NCBI RefSeq assembly: GCF_001570605.1
Contig: NZ_BBXG01000023.1
Span: 80,437 to 144,436, forward strand
DNA from: Herbidospora cretacea
GTDB taxonomy: Bacteria; Actinomycetota; Actinomycetes; Streptosporangiales; Streptosporangiaceae
Length of the DNA: 64,000 nucleotides
Reading direction: 5' to 3'
In this document: positions 18,084 to 25,989 of the stretch, piece by piece
How positions within the stretch are numbered: the first letter of the stretch is position 1
Layout of the letters: every line of letters begins with the position of its first letter
Made by a program: the position numbers and the translations under genes
Notes under the pieces: model-generated
Told to the model about the DNA's origin: nothing
The model's input: only the letters and a program-made list of their open reading frames with translations
Database searches by the model: none

Positions 18084-20380
18084 CGCACGGGCTCCGTTCG
18101 GATGGCGCGGTAGATCAGTCGGTCGGCGTCCTGGTAGAGGAGCTGGTAGTTCTCGTTGAGGACCGGGGTGGCGTGCAGCGACTTGTAGACGCCGTCCTCC
18201 GAGCCCTCGGAGGAGCGCATGTAGATCCAGCGCACCCTGCTCTCGACGGGGTCGGCCAGCGCCGGTTCCCACATCCGGAACGAACCCTCGTAGATGATCT
18301 CCCCGAGCGGCAGCTGCGACTGGAAGGTGACGAGCTCGTTGCCGAAGTTCTGCATGAGCACCCGGCCGCCGTCGTAGTTCTCCTTCAGCCACGTCGCCGA
18401 CCCGACGTCGATCCGGCCGCCGGGGGAGTTGAGATAGGCCACCGGCTCCTCCAGCGTCTTGGTCCCCGGCACCGCCAGGACCGTGGCCGCCAGCGCCACC
18501 GCCACGAGCGGGCGGGCGTTCTTGACGTACGCGGCCAGGAAGCCCAGGAACACCGCCGCGCCCAGCGCCATGACCATGCCGAACCGCACGTTGTAGAGGT
18601 CGCCGTGGATCTCCGCGACGTGCAGCGGGCGCTGCCCGGCGTACAGCGTGAAGATGTAGAACGGCAGGAACGCCAGCAGCGCGTACGGCGCCAGCGTGGC
18701 CGCGTGGATGCGGTGGCGGGCGAAGTAGAGGACCACGCCCAGCGCCGCCAGCCCCAGCGTCACCCAGCCGATGTCGTCGGCCATCGCGATCACGTAGGTC
18801 TGGGCCGAGACGACGATGTCGCCGACCGTCTGGTCGCCCGAGGACACCCAGAGGGACGGCTTGGCGTACTCGCCGGTCTGCCAGTAGAGCGGATTGCCGA
18901 AGATGATCCAGTTCCAGCCGCACCAGGCCGCGATGCCGCTGTAGGCGATCACCGAGAAGAAGATCAGGTTCGCCTCGATGTGGGTGTAGCCGCGCCAGCG
19001 CCGCAGCGCCGTGTAGCCGACCACGCAGGTCACCGCGAGGCAGAGCACCCATCCCTCGTAGCGGGTCAGGGTCGCCAGGACCGTCCACATCGAGGAGAGG
19101 GCGATCTGGCCGTAGCGGCCGGTCTGGCACCATTCCTGCAGGTGGTAGACCGCGCCGACGATGCAGGCGAACAGCAGCGACTCGGTCATCGGGGTGGCCT
19201 GCAGGTAGAGCGCGTTGGTGTTCAGGGCGAACACCGCGGCCGCCGCGACCCCGGCCCAGCGGGTGCCGGCCATGCCATGGGCGATCTTGTACAGGTACCG
19301 GACGGTGATGACGTACGAGGCCATCGAGACGATGCTGGAGGCCATGCCCGTCGTGTAGAACCACTCGATCCACACGAACGGCACGGCCAGGACGTGGGGC
19401 AGGGGAAGCCACACGCCGCCGAGCTGGGCGACGCCCGCCGTCGGGCTGTCCACCACGCGCGCCGCGATGAGGACGTGCGAGACCGCGTCCTTGTAGCTGA
19501 GGACGACGCCCTCGTTGAAGTAGTAGACCGCCGCCACGACCGACAGCACGGCGGCGACGCCGGTCACCACGGCCAGCAACGGGTCGCCGGGGGTGAGCGC
19601 GCGGCGGGTGCGGCGCCACTTGAGGCCGTCTCTGACCAGGTCACGGTAGACGCCGGCCAGGCTGGTGAGCGACCTCAGGATGACCCGCAGCGACGCGCCG
19701 GTCTGGTGGCCGTGCTGACGCGGATAGTGGCTGACCGGGTGCTCGACGATGCGCGTGTGGCCCGCGCCGATCTTGGCGAGCAGCTCCGGCGAGATCGCGG
19801 CGGCCTCGCCGGTCAGCGTCAGGTCGTCCAGGAGCTTGCGGTCGAGCAGTTTGTAGGCGCAGTCGACGTCCCGGCTGTGGGTGCGCAGCAGCACCCGGTT
19901 CAGCTGGGTCCAGATCCAGGCGTTGACCGTGCGCATGAACGGGTCGGCGCGGTGCTTGCGGTAGCCGATCACTCCGTCGGCGCGCTCGTCGCGCTGCACC
20001 CGGAGGAAGGTCAGCAGGTCCTCGGCCCTGAACTGGCCGTCGGAGTCGGTGAGCAGGATGCGCCGCATGTCGGTCCGGTCGAGGGCGGTCGCGATGCCGG
20101 TGCGGACCGCTCCGCCGTAACCCTGGTTGACCTGGTGGTGGACGGCGATGACGCGGCCGGGGTAGAGCTCGGCGAGCTCGTCGAGCACCCGTCCGGTCGC
20201 GTCGGGGGAGCCGTCGTTGACGACGACGATCCGGTGCTCCATGCCGGCGAGCGTGGTGAGGAAGTCCTCGACCGTCGCCCGCAGGTTCTCCTCTTCGTTG
20301 TACGCCGGCATGACGACGGTCACGCCTTCGGTGTACAAGCGCGCGGCTCGGGGCGGCGCGCCAGGCATTTCGAGGGTCAC
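18080..20380 (-). CDS. Fusion of a DPM1-like GT2 with a polytopic GT39-like mannosyltransferase
   Basis: 766 residues. Residues about 18-240 are a GT2 domain of the dolichol-phosphate mannose synthase type (VVMPAYNEEENLRATVEDF, VVNDGSPDATG, LLTDSDGQF). Residues about 285-690 are membrane helices with a GT39/PMT-like layout, and the C-terminal ~75 residues are soluble. The first part would charge a polyprenyl phosphate and the second would use the lipid-linked sugar on the outer face. The start is a GTG overlapping the gtrA stop (GTGA). It is part of a glycan operon with GtrA upstream and a second GT2 downstream. Confidence 0.86.
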   Translation of the reverse strand: MTLEMPGAPPRAARLYTEGVTVVMPAYNEEENLRATVEDFLTTLAGMEHRIVVVNDGSPDATGRVLDELAELYPGRVIAVHHQVNQGYGGAVRTGIATALDRTDMRRILLTDSDGQFRAEDLLTFLRVQRDERADGVIGYRKHRADPFMRTVNAWIWTQLNRVLLRTHSRDVDCAYKLLDRKLLDDLTLTGEAAAISPELLAKIGAGHTRIVEHPVSHYPRQHGHQTGASLRVILRSLTSLAGVYRDLVRDGLKWRRTRRALTPGDPLLAVVTGVAAVLSVVAAVYYFNEGVVLSYKDAVSHVLIAARVVDSPTAGVAQLGGVWLPLPHVLAVPFVWIEWFYTTGMASSIVSMASYVITVRYLYKIAHGMAGTRWAGVAAAAVFALNTNALYLQATPMTESLLFACIVGAVYHLQEWCQTGRYGQIALSSMWTVLATLTRYEGWVLCLAVTCVVGYTALRRWRGYTHIEANLIFFSVIAYSGIAAWCGWNWIIFGNPLYWQTGEYAKPSLWVSSGDQTVGDIVVSAQTYVIAMADDIGWVTLGLAALGVVLYFARHRIHAATLAPYALLAFLPFYIFTLYAGQRPLHVAEIHGDLYNVRFGMVMALGAAVFLGFLAAYVKNARPLVAVALAATVLAVPGTKTLEEPVAYLNSPGGRIDVGSATWLKENYDGGRVLMQNFGNELVTFQSQLPLGEIIYEGSFRMWEPALADPVESRVRWIYMRSSEGSEDGVYKSLHATPVLNENYQLLYQDADRLIYRAIRTEPVR

Positions 20381-20799
20381 GCGAGGGCCTCGGCTTTCTC
20401 TGGGGCCTTCTCACGGGTGGCGAATACGAATTTGTCACAGATGAGATAGGTGACAATCGTGCCGATGAGGACACCGGCCGCAGCGGAAATGAGAGTGGGC
20501 AGGTATAGGTGTGCGAGGGCGAAAACGCCCGTATTGACAGCGAGTGAGAGCAGTGCGGTGCCGTTGTAGCTCGACCATCGCCGGACGGTGAGCGGGAAGC
20601 GGCGGTCCCCCCAGGTGAACTTCGAGCTCAACACGAAGTTGAGCTGTGCTGACAGGAGAAAACCGATGGCATCGGCGGCGGTCCAGGGGACGGCGGCCGA
20701 TGCCATTGCGGTCATCGCGAGGTACTGGACTCCGAAGCAGAAACCACCCACCAGGAGAAATCGCACCACACGTAAGTGATAATCCGGAACAATCGCCAC
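20377..20799 (-). CDS. GtrA-family flippase-like membrane protein
   Basis: About 140 residues with four membrane segments and the GtrA signature (RFLLVGGFCFGVQY at the start, LNFVLSSKFTWGDRRF in the middle, YLICDKFVFA near the end). The family is thought to move polyprenyl-linked sugars across the membrane or to help membrane GTs. GGGGGACGA directly precedes GTG 20799, so I prefer it to the TTG at 20847. It opens the glycan operon; the following gene overlaps by 4 bp. Confidence 0.85.
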   Translation of the reverse strand: MAIVPDYHLRVVRFLLVGGFCFGVQYLAMTAMASAAVPWTAADAIGFLLSAQLNFVLSSKFTWGDRRFPLTVRRWSSYNGTALLSLAVNTGVFALAHLYLPTLISAAAGVLIGTIVTYLICDKFVFATREKAPEKAEALA

Positions 20800-20914
20800 T
20801 CGTCCCCCACGGCTTGTGCCTGGTGATCGCGGATTGGTACGTGCCAAGCGTCATGAAGTTTGGTGACGTACGCGGAATGGCGGCGTTATCGCGGCGTGAA
20901 CTATAGCTAGCGGC

Positions 20915-20932
20915 AACTTCTACAGAGAAGTT
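20915..20932. promoter_or_regulatory. Inverted repeat upstream of the glycan operon
   Basis: A perfect 7-bp inverted repeat (AACTTCT, 4-bp gap, AGAAGTT) lies about 115 bp upstream of the gtrA start. A TATAGT on the minus strand (20900-20905) could be a -10 element just downstream of it. The arrangement suggests an operator, but no regulator is linked. The rest of 20800-21058 shows no gene. Confidence 0.3.
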
Positions 20933-21058
20933 AAGTATGTGAACCTCTGACACGGGCGGATGACGCACACCCGATTTGTCCTGCCTCCGTGTGGAACGGT
21001 CCCGGCAGGTCAGGCCGATGGTCCGGAAGTCGGCGCAGTCAGGGCCGGACTAACGGTG

Positions 21059-21097
21059 GCGCGTCCTGGCGGGCGTGGGGGACCCGCCAGGACGCGC
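21059..21097 (-). terminator. 15-bp-arm hairpin between two reverse-strand genes
   Basis: Perfect 15-bp arms (GCGCGTCCTGGCGGG at 21059-21073 and its complement at 21083-21097) with a 9-base loop. It lies 65 bp downstream of the small hypothetical gene ending at 21162, on its strand. There is no T-run, but GC-only hairpins often terminate transcription in this kind of genome. Confidence 0.5.
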
Positions 21098-21161
21098 ACC
21101 GCTCCGTGCGTCGCGGCGAGGATGCCGACGACCCCGGCGAGGGATGGGGTCGTAGGCGCCG

Positions 21162-21476
21162 CTAATCGCGCGGAGTCATTGGGGCACCGTCGTCTTCGTC
21201 GAGCGGTGCTCGGTAGTGGCGCTGGATCAACCGGGCCGCGCCCACCGGGTCGTCGGAGGGATGTGTCATCTCGCGACCATCCTCATTCCAGACGAAGGAC
21301 CCGTGCTTGCACCAGACGGTCAGATCGGCCGATACCGACAGAACGGACATGCCATTTGCGTTGCTCTGGTAGGTGTGGGTGAAGCCCTGACGATGCAGCG
21401 CGTACCTCAGGAGTCGCGTCGCCTCACAGGGATCGCGCCAGGGCAGGTAAGGCCTACCCGCACGGACCGCCAACAC
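21162..21476 (-). CDS. Small hypothetical protein divergent from a GntR regulator
   Basis: About 104 residues from GTG 21476, which is preceded by GGGGGTGGG. The frame is open further upstream to 21617, but that part overlaps the divergent GntR start and looks non-coding. The visible core is EATRLLRYALHRQGFTHTY, then LSVSADLTVWCKHGSFVW and PVGAARLIQRHYRAPL. This recalls small actinobacterial proteins often encoded beside GntR regulators. No function is known. It probably shares a control region with the GntR gene. Confidence 0.6.
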   Translation of the reverse strand: MLAVRAGRPYLPWRDPCEATRLLRYALHRQGFTHTYQSNANGMSVLSVSADLTVWCKHGSFVWNEDGREMTHPSDDPVGAARLIQRHYRAPLDEDDGAPMTPRD

Positions 21477-21578
21477 CGGCCCACCCCCATTGGATGGATT
21501 TGTACCAACGTTTGGATAATGCGGCGCTCGCGCCGTGGGGTCAAGTGGTTGTTCCAAGTTAGACCGAGATCGTCTAGA

Positions 21579-21592
21579 TTTGTTGGCACAAA
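21579..21592. promoter_or_regulatory. Palindrome at the GntR gene promoter
   Basis: TTTGT-TGGC-ACAAA lies 18 bp before the GntR start and just after a possible -10 (TAGATT, 21575-21580). GntR regulators usually bind such short inverted repeats at their own promoters, so autoregulation is likely. This is inference from position. Confidence 0.4.
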
Positions 21593-21610
21593 AGGGTGGA
21601 TTGAGGAAAG

Positions 21611-22366
21611 ATGGCACGATCGTCGCTCTACCAGCAGGTGGCCGCCGAACTTCGCCGGGCCATCTACTCGGGCGAGTTCCGTCCGGGTGATCAGATCCCC
21701 ACCGAGACCGAGCTCATGGACGGCCACCAGGTCAGCCGGAACACGGTCCGGCTGGCCCTGGGCGAGCTGGAGAACGAGGGCCTCATCCTCCGCATGCGCC
21801 GGCGTGGCACCTTCGTGCGCGAGCGCCGCCCTCTGCTCATGCGTCCTCAGGACGAGCTGTTACCCCTGGGCGGCGACCTGCCGCGCTTCGACGCGTTCGT
21901 GCACGCCGTCACCTCCGAGGGGCGCGTGGCCGAGCAGAACATAGAAGTGCAGATCGTCCAGCCGCCCCATGACGTCGCCACCCGCCTCGCGATGGTCGAG
22001 GACGACGCCCTCACCGTGGTGCGCCGCCGCCTGCGTTACGTGGACGGTCAGCCGTACAACACGAACGACTCCTTCTATCCCCTCAGGCTGGTCGCCGACT
22101 CCGAGATCGTGCGCCCCGGGAACATCACCCGGGGGGCCAATCGGGTCCTGGAGGAGCTCGGCCACCCCCAGGTCCGCTTTGTCGACGATATTTCGGCACG
22201 TATGCCGACTCCAGATGAATCGTCGCGCCTGCAGCTCGAACCCGGTACACCAGTTGTCGTGTATGTCCGAGTTGGGTACGACCTCGAGGAACTGCCCGTC
22301 CGGGTCGCCGTGTCGGTTCTCCCCGCCGACAAGCATCTGATCAGGTACGAGCTGGAACGCCATTGA
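21611..22366 (+). CDS. GntR-family regulator with UTRA ligand domain (HutC type)
   Basis: 251 residues. Residues about 4-70 form the GntR winged helix (LYQQVAAELRRAIYSGEFRPGDQIPTETEL, then VSRNTVRLALGELENEGLI). Residues about 95-245 are a UTRA domain of the chorismate-lyase fold (LTVVRRRLRYVDGQPYNTNDSFYPL). It is a cytoplasmic dimeric repressor responding to a small ligand. It is divergent from a small hypothetical gene and preceded by a palindrome. A GC hairpin follows its stop. Confidence 0.9.
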   Translation: MARSSLYQQVAAELRRAIYSGEFRPGDQIPTETELMDGHQVSRNTVRLALGELENEGLILRMRRRGTFVRERRPLLMRPQDELLPLGGDLPRFDAFVHAVTSEGRVAEQNIEVQIVQPPHDVATRLAMVEDDALTVVRRRLRYVDGQPYNTNDSFYPLRLVADSEIVRPGNITRGANRVLEELGHPQVRFVDDISARMPTPDESSRLQLEPGTPVVVYVRVGYDLEELPVRVAVSVLPADKHLIRYELERH

Positions 22367-22417
22367 CCGAACTCAGGCCGTCCTTCTAGGACCGCCTCAC
22401 CTGTGGTCGCGCCGCGA

Positions 22418-22447
22418 GCGCCCCCCGGGCCGCGCCCGGGGTGGCGC
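22418..22447 (+). terminator. GC-rich hairpin after the GntR gene
   Basis: Left arm GCGCCCCCCGGG (22418-22429) pairs with CCCGGGGTGGCGC (22435-22447) with one bulge. It lies about 50 bp past the GntR stop and has no T-run. The rest of 22367-22636 shows only the leader of the next gene. Confidence 0.45.
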
Positions 22448-22636
22448 CAGCCTGTGCGGGAAACGCCGCCACCGCAGGTACCAGGCCTGCCTTCTCGCGC
22501 GAGGCCGGTAATCACGGGCAGTTAGCCCTCCCTTTCGTCCAATCAGGTCGCGCTGTAGAGGCGACGGATGCCGTGCGCACCTAATTGGTCACTCTCAGTA
22601 ATCACAGGTAAACCCGCAGCAACGAAGGGATCCCCC

Positions 22637-23233
22637 ATGCGCATCGACACCCTCAACCTCTCCGCAGAACTTGTGCTTCGGCGGGCGAGCGGCAGCGACC
22701 TGTCCGACGTGCTCACTCTTCTCGCGGAGACGGCCCGGTGGCTCAACGGCCTCGGGGTCCGGCAGTGGCCGACCGGCGGTTTCCCGGCGGCGCGGATCGA
22801 ACCCCTCATCGACGAAGGAGTCCTCTACGTCCTGACCGACGGTGACGGAACGGCCGCCGTGATGGCCCTCGACGACCACGCCGACCCGGAGTTCTGGACA
22901 GCCTCCGACCGTCCGGAAACCGCTTTCTATGTCCACAAGCTGGCGGTCGCCCGCGGCCGTTCGGGCCAGGGACTGGGGGAGGTCATGCTCGACTGGGCCG
23001 GCCTGCGGGCCGTGGCGGCCGGGCGGCGGCACGTGCGGCTCGACTGCTCCAAGGAGAACGCCCGCCTCCAGGGCTACTACCTGGGGCAGCGCTTCCGTCA
23101 CGTCCGCACGGTCGATCTCCCGCACCGCGCGTCGGGGGCGCTGTTCGAGCGTCCGGCGGGTCTGCGGGGCGGCCGGACGGACGTCAGGGTGCGCGATCTG
23201 ACGTCGGCGGGCAAGGTGCTGACGTCCCTCTGA
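22637..23233 (+). CDS. GNAT-family N-acetyltransferase
   Basis: 198 residues with the GNAT core: an N-terminal strand (LVLRRASGSDLSDVLTLL), the strand before the cofactor site FYVHKLAVA, and the acetyl-CoA pyrophosphate loop RGRSGQGLGEVML (R/Q-x-x-G-x-G/A). Then comes a C-terminal LDCSKENARLQGYYLGQRF. The start at ATG 22637 is fixed by GAAGGGA seven bases upstream. It is a cytoplasmic acetyltransferase; its substrate is unknown. Confidence 0.85.
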   Translation: MRIDTLNLSAELVLRRASGSDLSDVLTLLAETARWLNGLGVRQWPTGGFPAARIEPLIDEGVLYVLTDGDGTAAVMALDDHADPEFWTASDRPETAFYVHKLAVARGRSGQGLGEVMLDWAGLRAVAAGRRHVRLDCSKENARLQGYYLGQRFRHVRTVDLPHRASGALFERPAGLRGGRTDVRVRDLTSAGKVLTSL

Positions 23234-23265
23234 GAAGGCGCCTCCCGACCCGCTACTGTTCCCCC

Positions 23266-23943
23266 ATGACCGGACCATTGCTTGAAGTCATCGCGCTCGA
23301 CGTGCGCGACGCCGTGGCCGCGGAGGAAGGCGGCGCGGATCGCCTGGAGGTCGTGGCCGACATGTCCGCCGGTGGGCTCACCCCACCGGCGGAGACGGTC
23401 GCCGCGATCGCCGAGAAGTGCACGTTGCCGCAGATGGTGATGGTCCGGCTCGACGCCGGTTACACCGCGGACGACGAGGAACTGGCCCGGCTGCGCGCCC
23501 AGGTGCGCGAGATGGCCGAGGCCGGGGCGGCCGGGTTCGTCTTCGGCTTCCTCACCGGCGAGGGCGCCGTCGACCTGGTGGCCACCGAGGCGCTGATCCA
23601 CGCGGCCGCGCCGCTGCCCTGGACGTTCCACCGCGCGGTCGACCACGCGGCCGACGTCCAGGCGAGCTGGCGGGCGGTGCGGCTGCTGCCCAACCTGGCC
23701 ACGATCCTGACCTCGGGGTCGCCGCGCGGGGTGGGCGAGGGCCTGCCGGTGCTGCGCACCCGCGCCGAGGCCGGCGACGCCGCGCTGATCATGGCCGGAG
23801 GCGGGCTGTCGTTCGACCACGTGCCGGTGCTGCTCGACTACGGGGTCAAGGCCTTCCACATCGGCAGCGCGGCCCGCGAGTCGTGGCTGTCGGCCGTCGA
23901 CCCCCGGCGGGTGGCCCGCTGGCGGGCGCTACTCGACGCCTGA
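23266..23943 (+). CDS. cutC: CutC-family protein
   Basis: A 225-residue TIM-barrel protein of the CutC family. Diagnostic motifs are LEVIALDVRDAVAAEEGGADRLEV at the start, GFVFGFLT, TFHRAVDH, LTSGSPRGVGEG, and IMAGGGL in the middle to end. Named for copper homeostasis in E. coli, the role is uncertain in most bacteria. Its 3' end overlaps the converging HspR-like gene by 15 bp. Confidence 0.9.
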   Translation: MTGPLLEVIALDVRDAVAAEEGGADRLEVVADMSAGGLTPPAETVAAIAEKCTLPQMVMVRLDAGYTADDEELARLRAQVREMAEAGAAGFVFGFLTGEGAVDLVATEALIHAAAPLPWTFHRAVDHAADVQASWRAVRLLPNLATILTSGSPRGVGEGLPVLRTRAEAGDAALIMAGGGLSFDHVPVLLDYGVKAFHIGSAARESWLSAVDPRRVARWRALLDA

Positions 23944-24306
23944 GTCGAGGCCCAGCCGCCGCAGGCGGGCGCGGAGCTCGTCGCGCTCGCGGCGCAGGGC
24001 GGCGATCTCCAGTTCCAGTTCGATGATCCGGCGGATCGCCGCCAGGGTCATGCCCTCGCCCATCATGACGACGACCTGCCGGATCTGGCCGATGTCGTGG
24101 CGGCTGTAGCGGCGCTGGCCGCCGGCCGAGCGCTGGGGCGAGACGACCTGCTGCTGGTCGATGCGGCGCAGGAACGCCTGCTGCACCTCCAGCATCGAGG
24201 ACACCTGGCCCATGCTGAACATGGGGGCGAACTCGTCGTCCATCGCCGACAGGCCGGCCGGGAAGCCTCCCGCGAACTCCTCGCCCGACGGCACGGTGCC
24301 GCTCAT
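23929..24306 (-). CDS. MerR/HspR-like repressor of the small heat-shock operon
   Basis: 125 residues. After a short variable N-terminus, a MerR helix-turn-helix is clear (FSMGQVSSMLEVQQAFLRRIDQ, then RRYSRHDIGQIRQVVVMMGEGMTLAAIRRI). A coiled-coil tail follows (ELELEIAALRRERDELRARLRRL). This matches HspR, which controls heat-shock genes with DnaK as co-repressor. It lies 17 bp after an hsp20 gene and is co-transcribed with it, so negative feedback is likely. Confidence 0.85.
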   Translation of the reverse strand: MSGTVPSGEEFAGGFPAGLSAMDDEFAPMFSMGQVSSMLEVQQAFLRRIDQQQVVSPQRSAGGQRRYSRHDIGQIRQVVVMMGEGMTLAAIRRIIELELEIAALRRERDELRARLRRLGLDSGVE

Positions 24307-24323
24307 CCGCCCCCCTGCTGTCT

Positions 24324-24764
24324 TCAGTTCCGGATGGCCTTGCTGCCGTCGCCGCTGGTGTGGATGGCGATCTTACGGGGCTTGGCCTTCTCCAGAACCG
24401 GGATGCGCACGGCCAGGACGCCGTTGTCGTAGGCGGCCTCGATGGCCTCCGCGTCGAGGTGCTCGGAGAGGTAGACCCGCCGGGTGAAGGTGCCCATCAC
24501 GCGCTCCCGCACGAACGCGCGCTCACCTTCGCCGAACTCCTCCGCGCGGCTGGCCGAGACGGTCAGCACTCCCCGGTCGACGGTGACCTCGACCGAGCCC
24601 GGGTCGATGCCGGGAAGGTCGAAGCGCAGGACGACGTCGTCGGCGCGGCGGATGCCGTCCATCGGCATGATCGCGGTCGGGTCGTCCTTCGTGAACTGCC
24701 GGGTCAGCTGAGTGAACTGCCGCTCGAACTCCTGCACGAACGGGTCGATCGACGTCAGCAACAT
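24324..24764 (-). CDS. Hsp20/alpha-crystallin small heat-shock protein
   Basis: 146 residues. A disordered N-terminal arm (FVQEFERQFTQLTRQF) is followed by an alpha-crystallin domain with the DLPGIDPGSVEVTVDRGVLTVSASR and RRVYLSEHLD...YDNGVLAVRIPV strands. The C-terminal tail has a short basic KPRKI motif. It is an ATP-independent holdase that binds unfolding proteins. Ahead of it is GGAGGTGATG-type ribosome binding sequence on the minus strand. It is the first gene of an operon with the HspR-like repressor. Confidence 0.92.
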   Translation of the reverse strand: MLLTSIDPFVQEFERQFTQLTRQFTKDDPTAIMPMDGIRRADDVVLRFDLPGIDPGSVEVTVDRGVLTVSASRAEEFGEGERAFVRERVMGTFTRRVYLSEHLDAEAIEAAYDNGVLAVRIPVLEKAKPRKIAIHTSGDGSKAIRN

Positions 24765-24831
24765 CGTGCATCACCTCCGAAGATCCGGGAGCCGGTGCGG
24801 CGCCCGTCAACCTGTCTCCTGTCGAAGAGAT

Positions 24832-24855
24832 AACCTGCAACTCAATTTATAGGTT
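24832..24855 (-). promoter_or_regulatory. Inverted repeat in the hsp20 promoter region
   Basis: Arms AACCT (24832-24836) and AGGTT (24851-24855) are separated by 14 bp that include a TTGAGT on the minus strand. It lies about 70 bp before hsp20 and overlaps the last bases of the upstream gene. The repeat is only partly like the HspR HAIR box (CTTGAGT-N7-ACTCAAG). A binding role for the linked MerR-type protein is inference. Confidence 0.35.
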
Positions 24856-25980
24856 TCCTGCGGACGGGTTGTCAACTCCCAGCGCGAAATCCGCTCGGCG
24901 CAGCGCGGCGACCAGCGTCTTCACCGTGGCGGGCTCGTCGAGGACGCCCCCCTCCTGGCGCTTCGCCCGCCAGGCGTCGACCCGGGCCCGGTATTGGGCG
25001 TAGGTCGCCAGATGGAAGGCGTAGACGACGGCGTAGCGGCTGACCAGGTGGGAGGGGTGCATGTCCCAGCCCTGGTAGAAGCCGTGGGCCAGCGAGTGGC
25101 GGACCGTCTCGGCGTGCCGCCGCCACAGGGCCACCACGTCTTCCTTGGACGCCGAGGCGGGCGCGGCGGCCAGCGACCCGTCGGAGAGCTCGATCCCCTC
25201 CGGGAGCAGCACCGTCTGCATGACGTGGCGGGCGTGGTCGCAGGCCGGGTGGTCGAGGCGCTGCTCGTGGGGCGGCAGGCCGCAGGCGGCGGTGTAGTCG
25301 AAGACGCCGAAGTGGGCCGCTTTCAGCCGTCCGCGCAGGCCCGCCACCAGGTCGGGGGAGCGCTGGAGGAACAGCACGGTCTGCGGCGCCTCGACCTGCA
25401 TCTCGAAGCTCAGCGGCGGCAGGCCCAGGTCGCGCTCCAGCTCGGCCAGCGAGCGGGCGAACATCCCGAGGTAGGACTCCATCAAGACCTTCGGAAAGGT
25501 GATCACGAAGCCCTCGGGGAGGCCGCCCCTGCGCTCGATGATTGTCGAGAGGAAGCCGTGCAGGGTCCGGAGCGACCGGGCGGGGTCGCCGTCGGCGAAC
25601 GACTTGACCCGCAGGCCCCAGCGGCGGGGCAGCGCCGGCATGGCCGCGACCGCCTCGGCCGCCCTCACCATGTCGGCGTCCTCGTCGGCGCCCGTGTAGC
25701 CGTCTTCGAAGTCGACCCGCAGATCCTGGACGGGCTCACGGGCCAGCGTCCCGGCCACCCGGTCGTAGACGTCGCCGCCGAAGAGCTCGGCGAACTCCTC
25801 CCTGGTGACCAGGTCGAGCAGCCCGGCCGCCTCGGCGCCCCAGTCGGCGACCGTGGTGGAGGTCAGAAGATTGGCCGGGACATAGACGGTGTGGATCGGC
25901 TGCCAGGCGATCTCCCGCGCCGGGAAACGGGCCTGCTGGATCCGGTGGACGCTCTCGAAACCCGCGACGTTGATCTCCAC
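24847..25980 (-). CDS. CitE/HpcH-like aldolase-type protein (DUF6986)
   Basis: A 377-residue TIM-barrel protein of the HpcH/HpaI-citrate lyase beta superfamily. Acidic and basic motifs of that fold are visible: LRVDFEDGYTGADEDAD, VITFPKV, FEMQVEAPQ, HFGVFDYTAACG, and the C-terminal YYQGWDMHPSHLV pattern typical of DUF6986. Such proteins lyse or form C-C bonds with acyl-type substrates using Mg2+. The actual reaction is unknown. It lies 9 bp downstream of the ferredoxin reductase gene, so the two are probably one transcript. Confidence 0.8.
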   Translation of the reverse strand: MEINVAGFESVHRIQQARFPAREIAWQPIHTVYVPANLLTSTTVADWGAEAAGLLDLVTREEFAELFGGDVYDRVAGTLAREPVQDLRVDFEDGYTGADEDADMVRAAEAVAAMPALPRRWGLRVKSFADGDPARSLRTLHGFLSTIIERRGGLPEGFVITFPKVLMESYLGMFARSLAELERDLGLPPLSFEMQVEAPQTVLFLQRSPDLVAGLRGRLKAAHFGVFDYTAACGLPPHEQRLDHPACDHARHVMQTVLLPEGIELSDGSLAAAPASASKEDVVALWRRHAETVRHSLAHGFYQGWDMHPSHLVSRYAVVYAFHLATYAQYRARVDAWRAKRQEGGVLDEPATVKTLVAALRRADFALGVDNPSAGNL

Positions 25981-25989
25981 GAACCGACC

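Noticed and set aside
18084..19619. Upstream extension of the GT2 glycosyltransferase
   Set aside because: It overlaps the mannosyltransferase fusion in another frame, and the ATGA overlap at 18080-18083 fixes the start.
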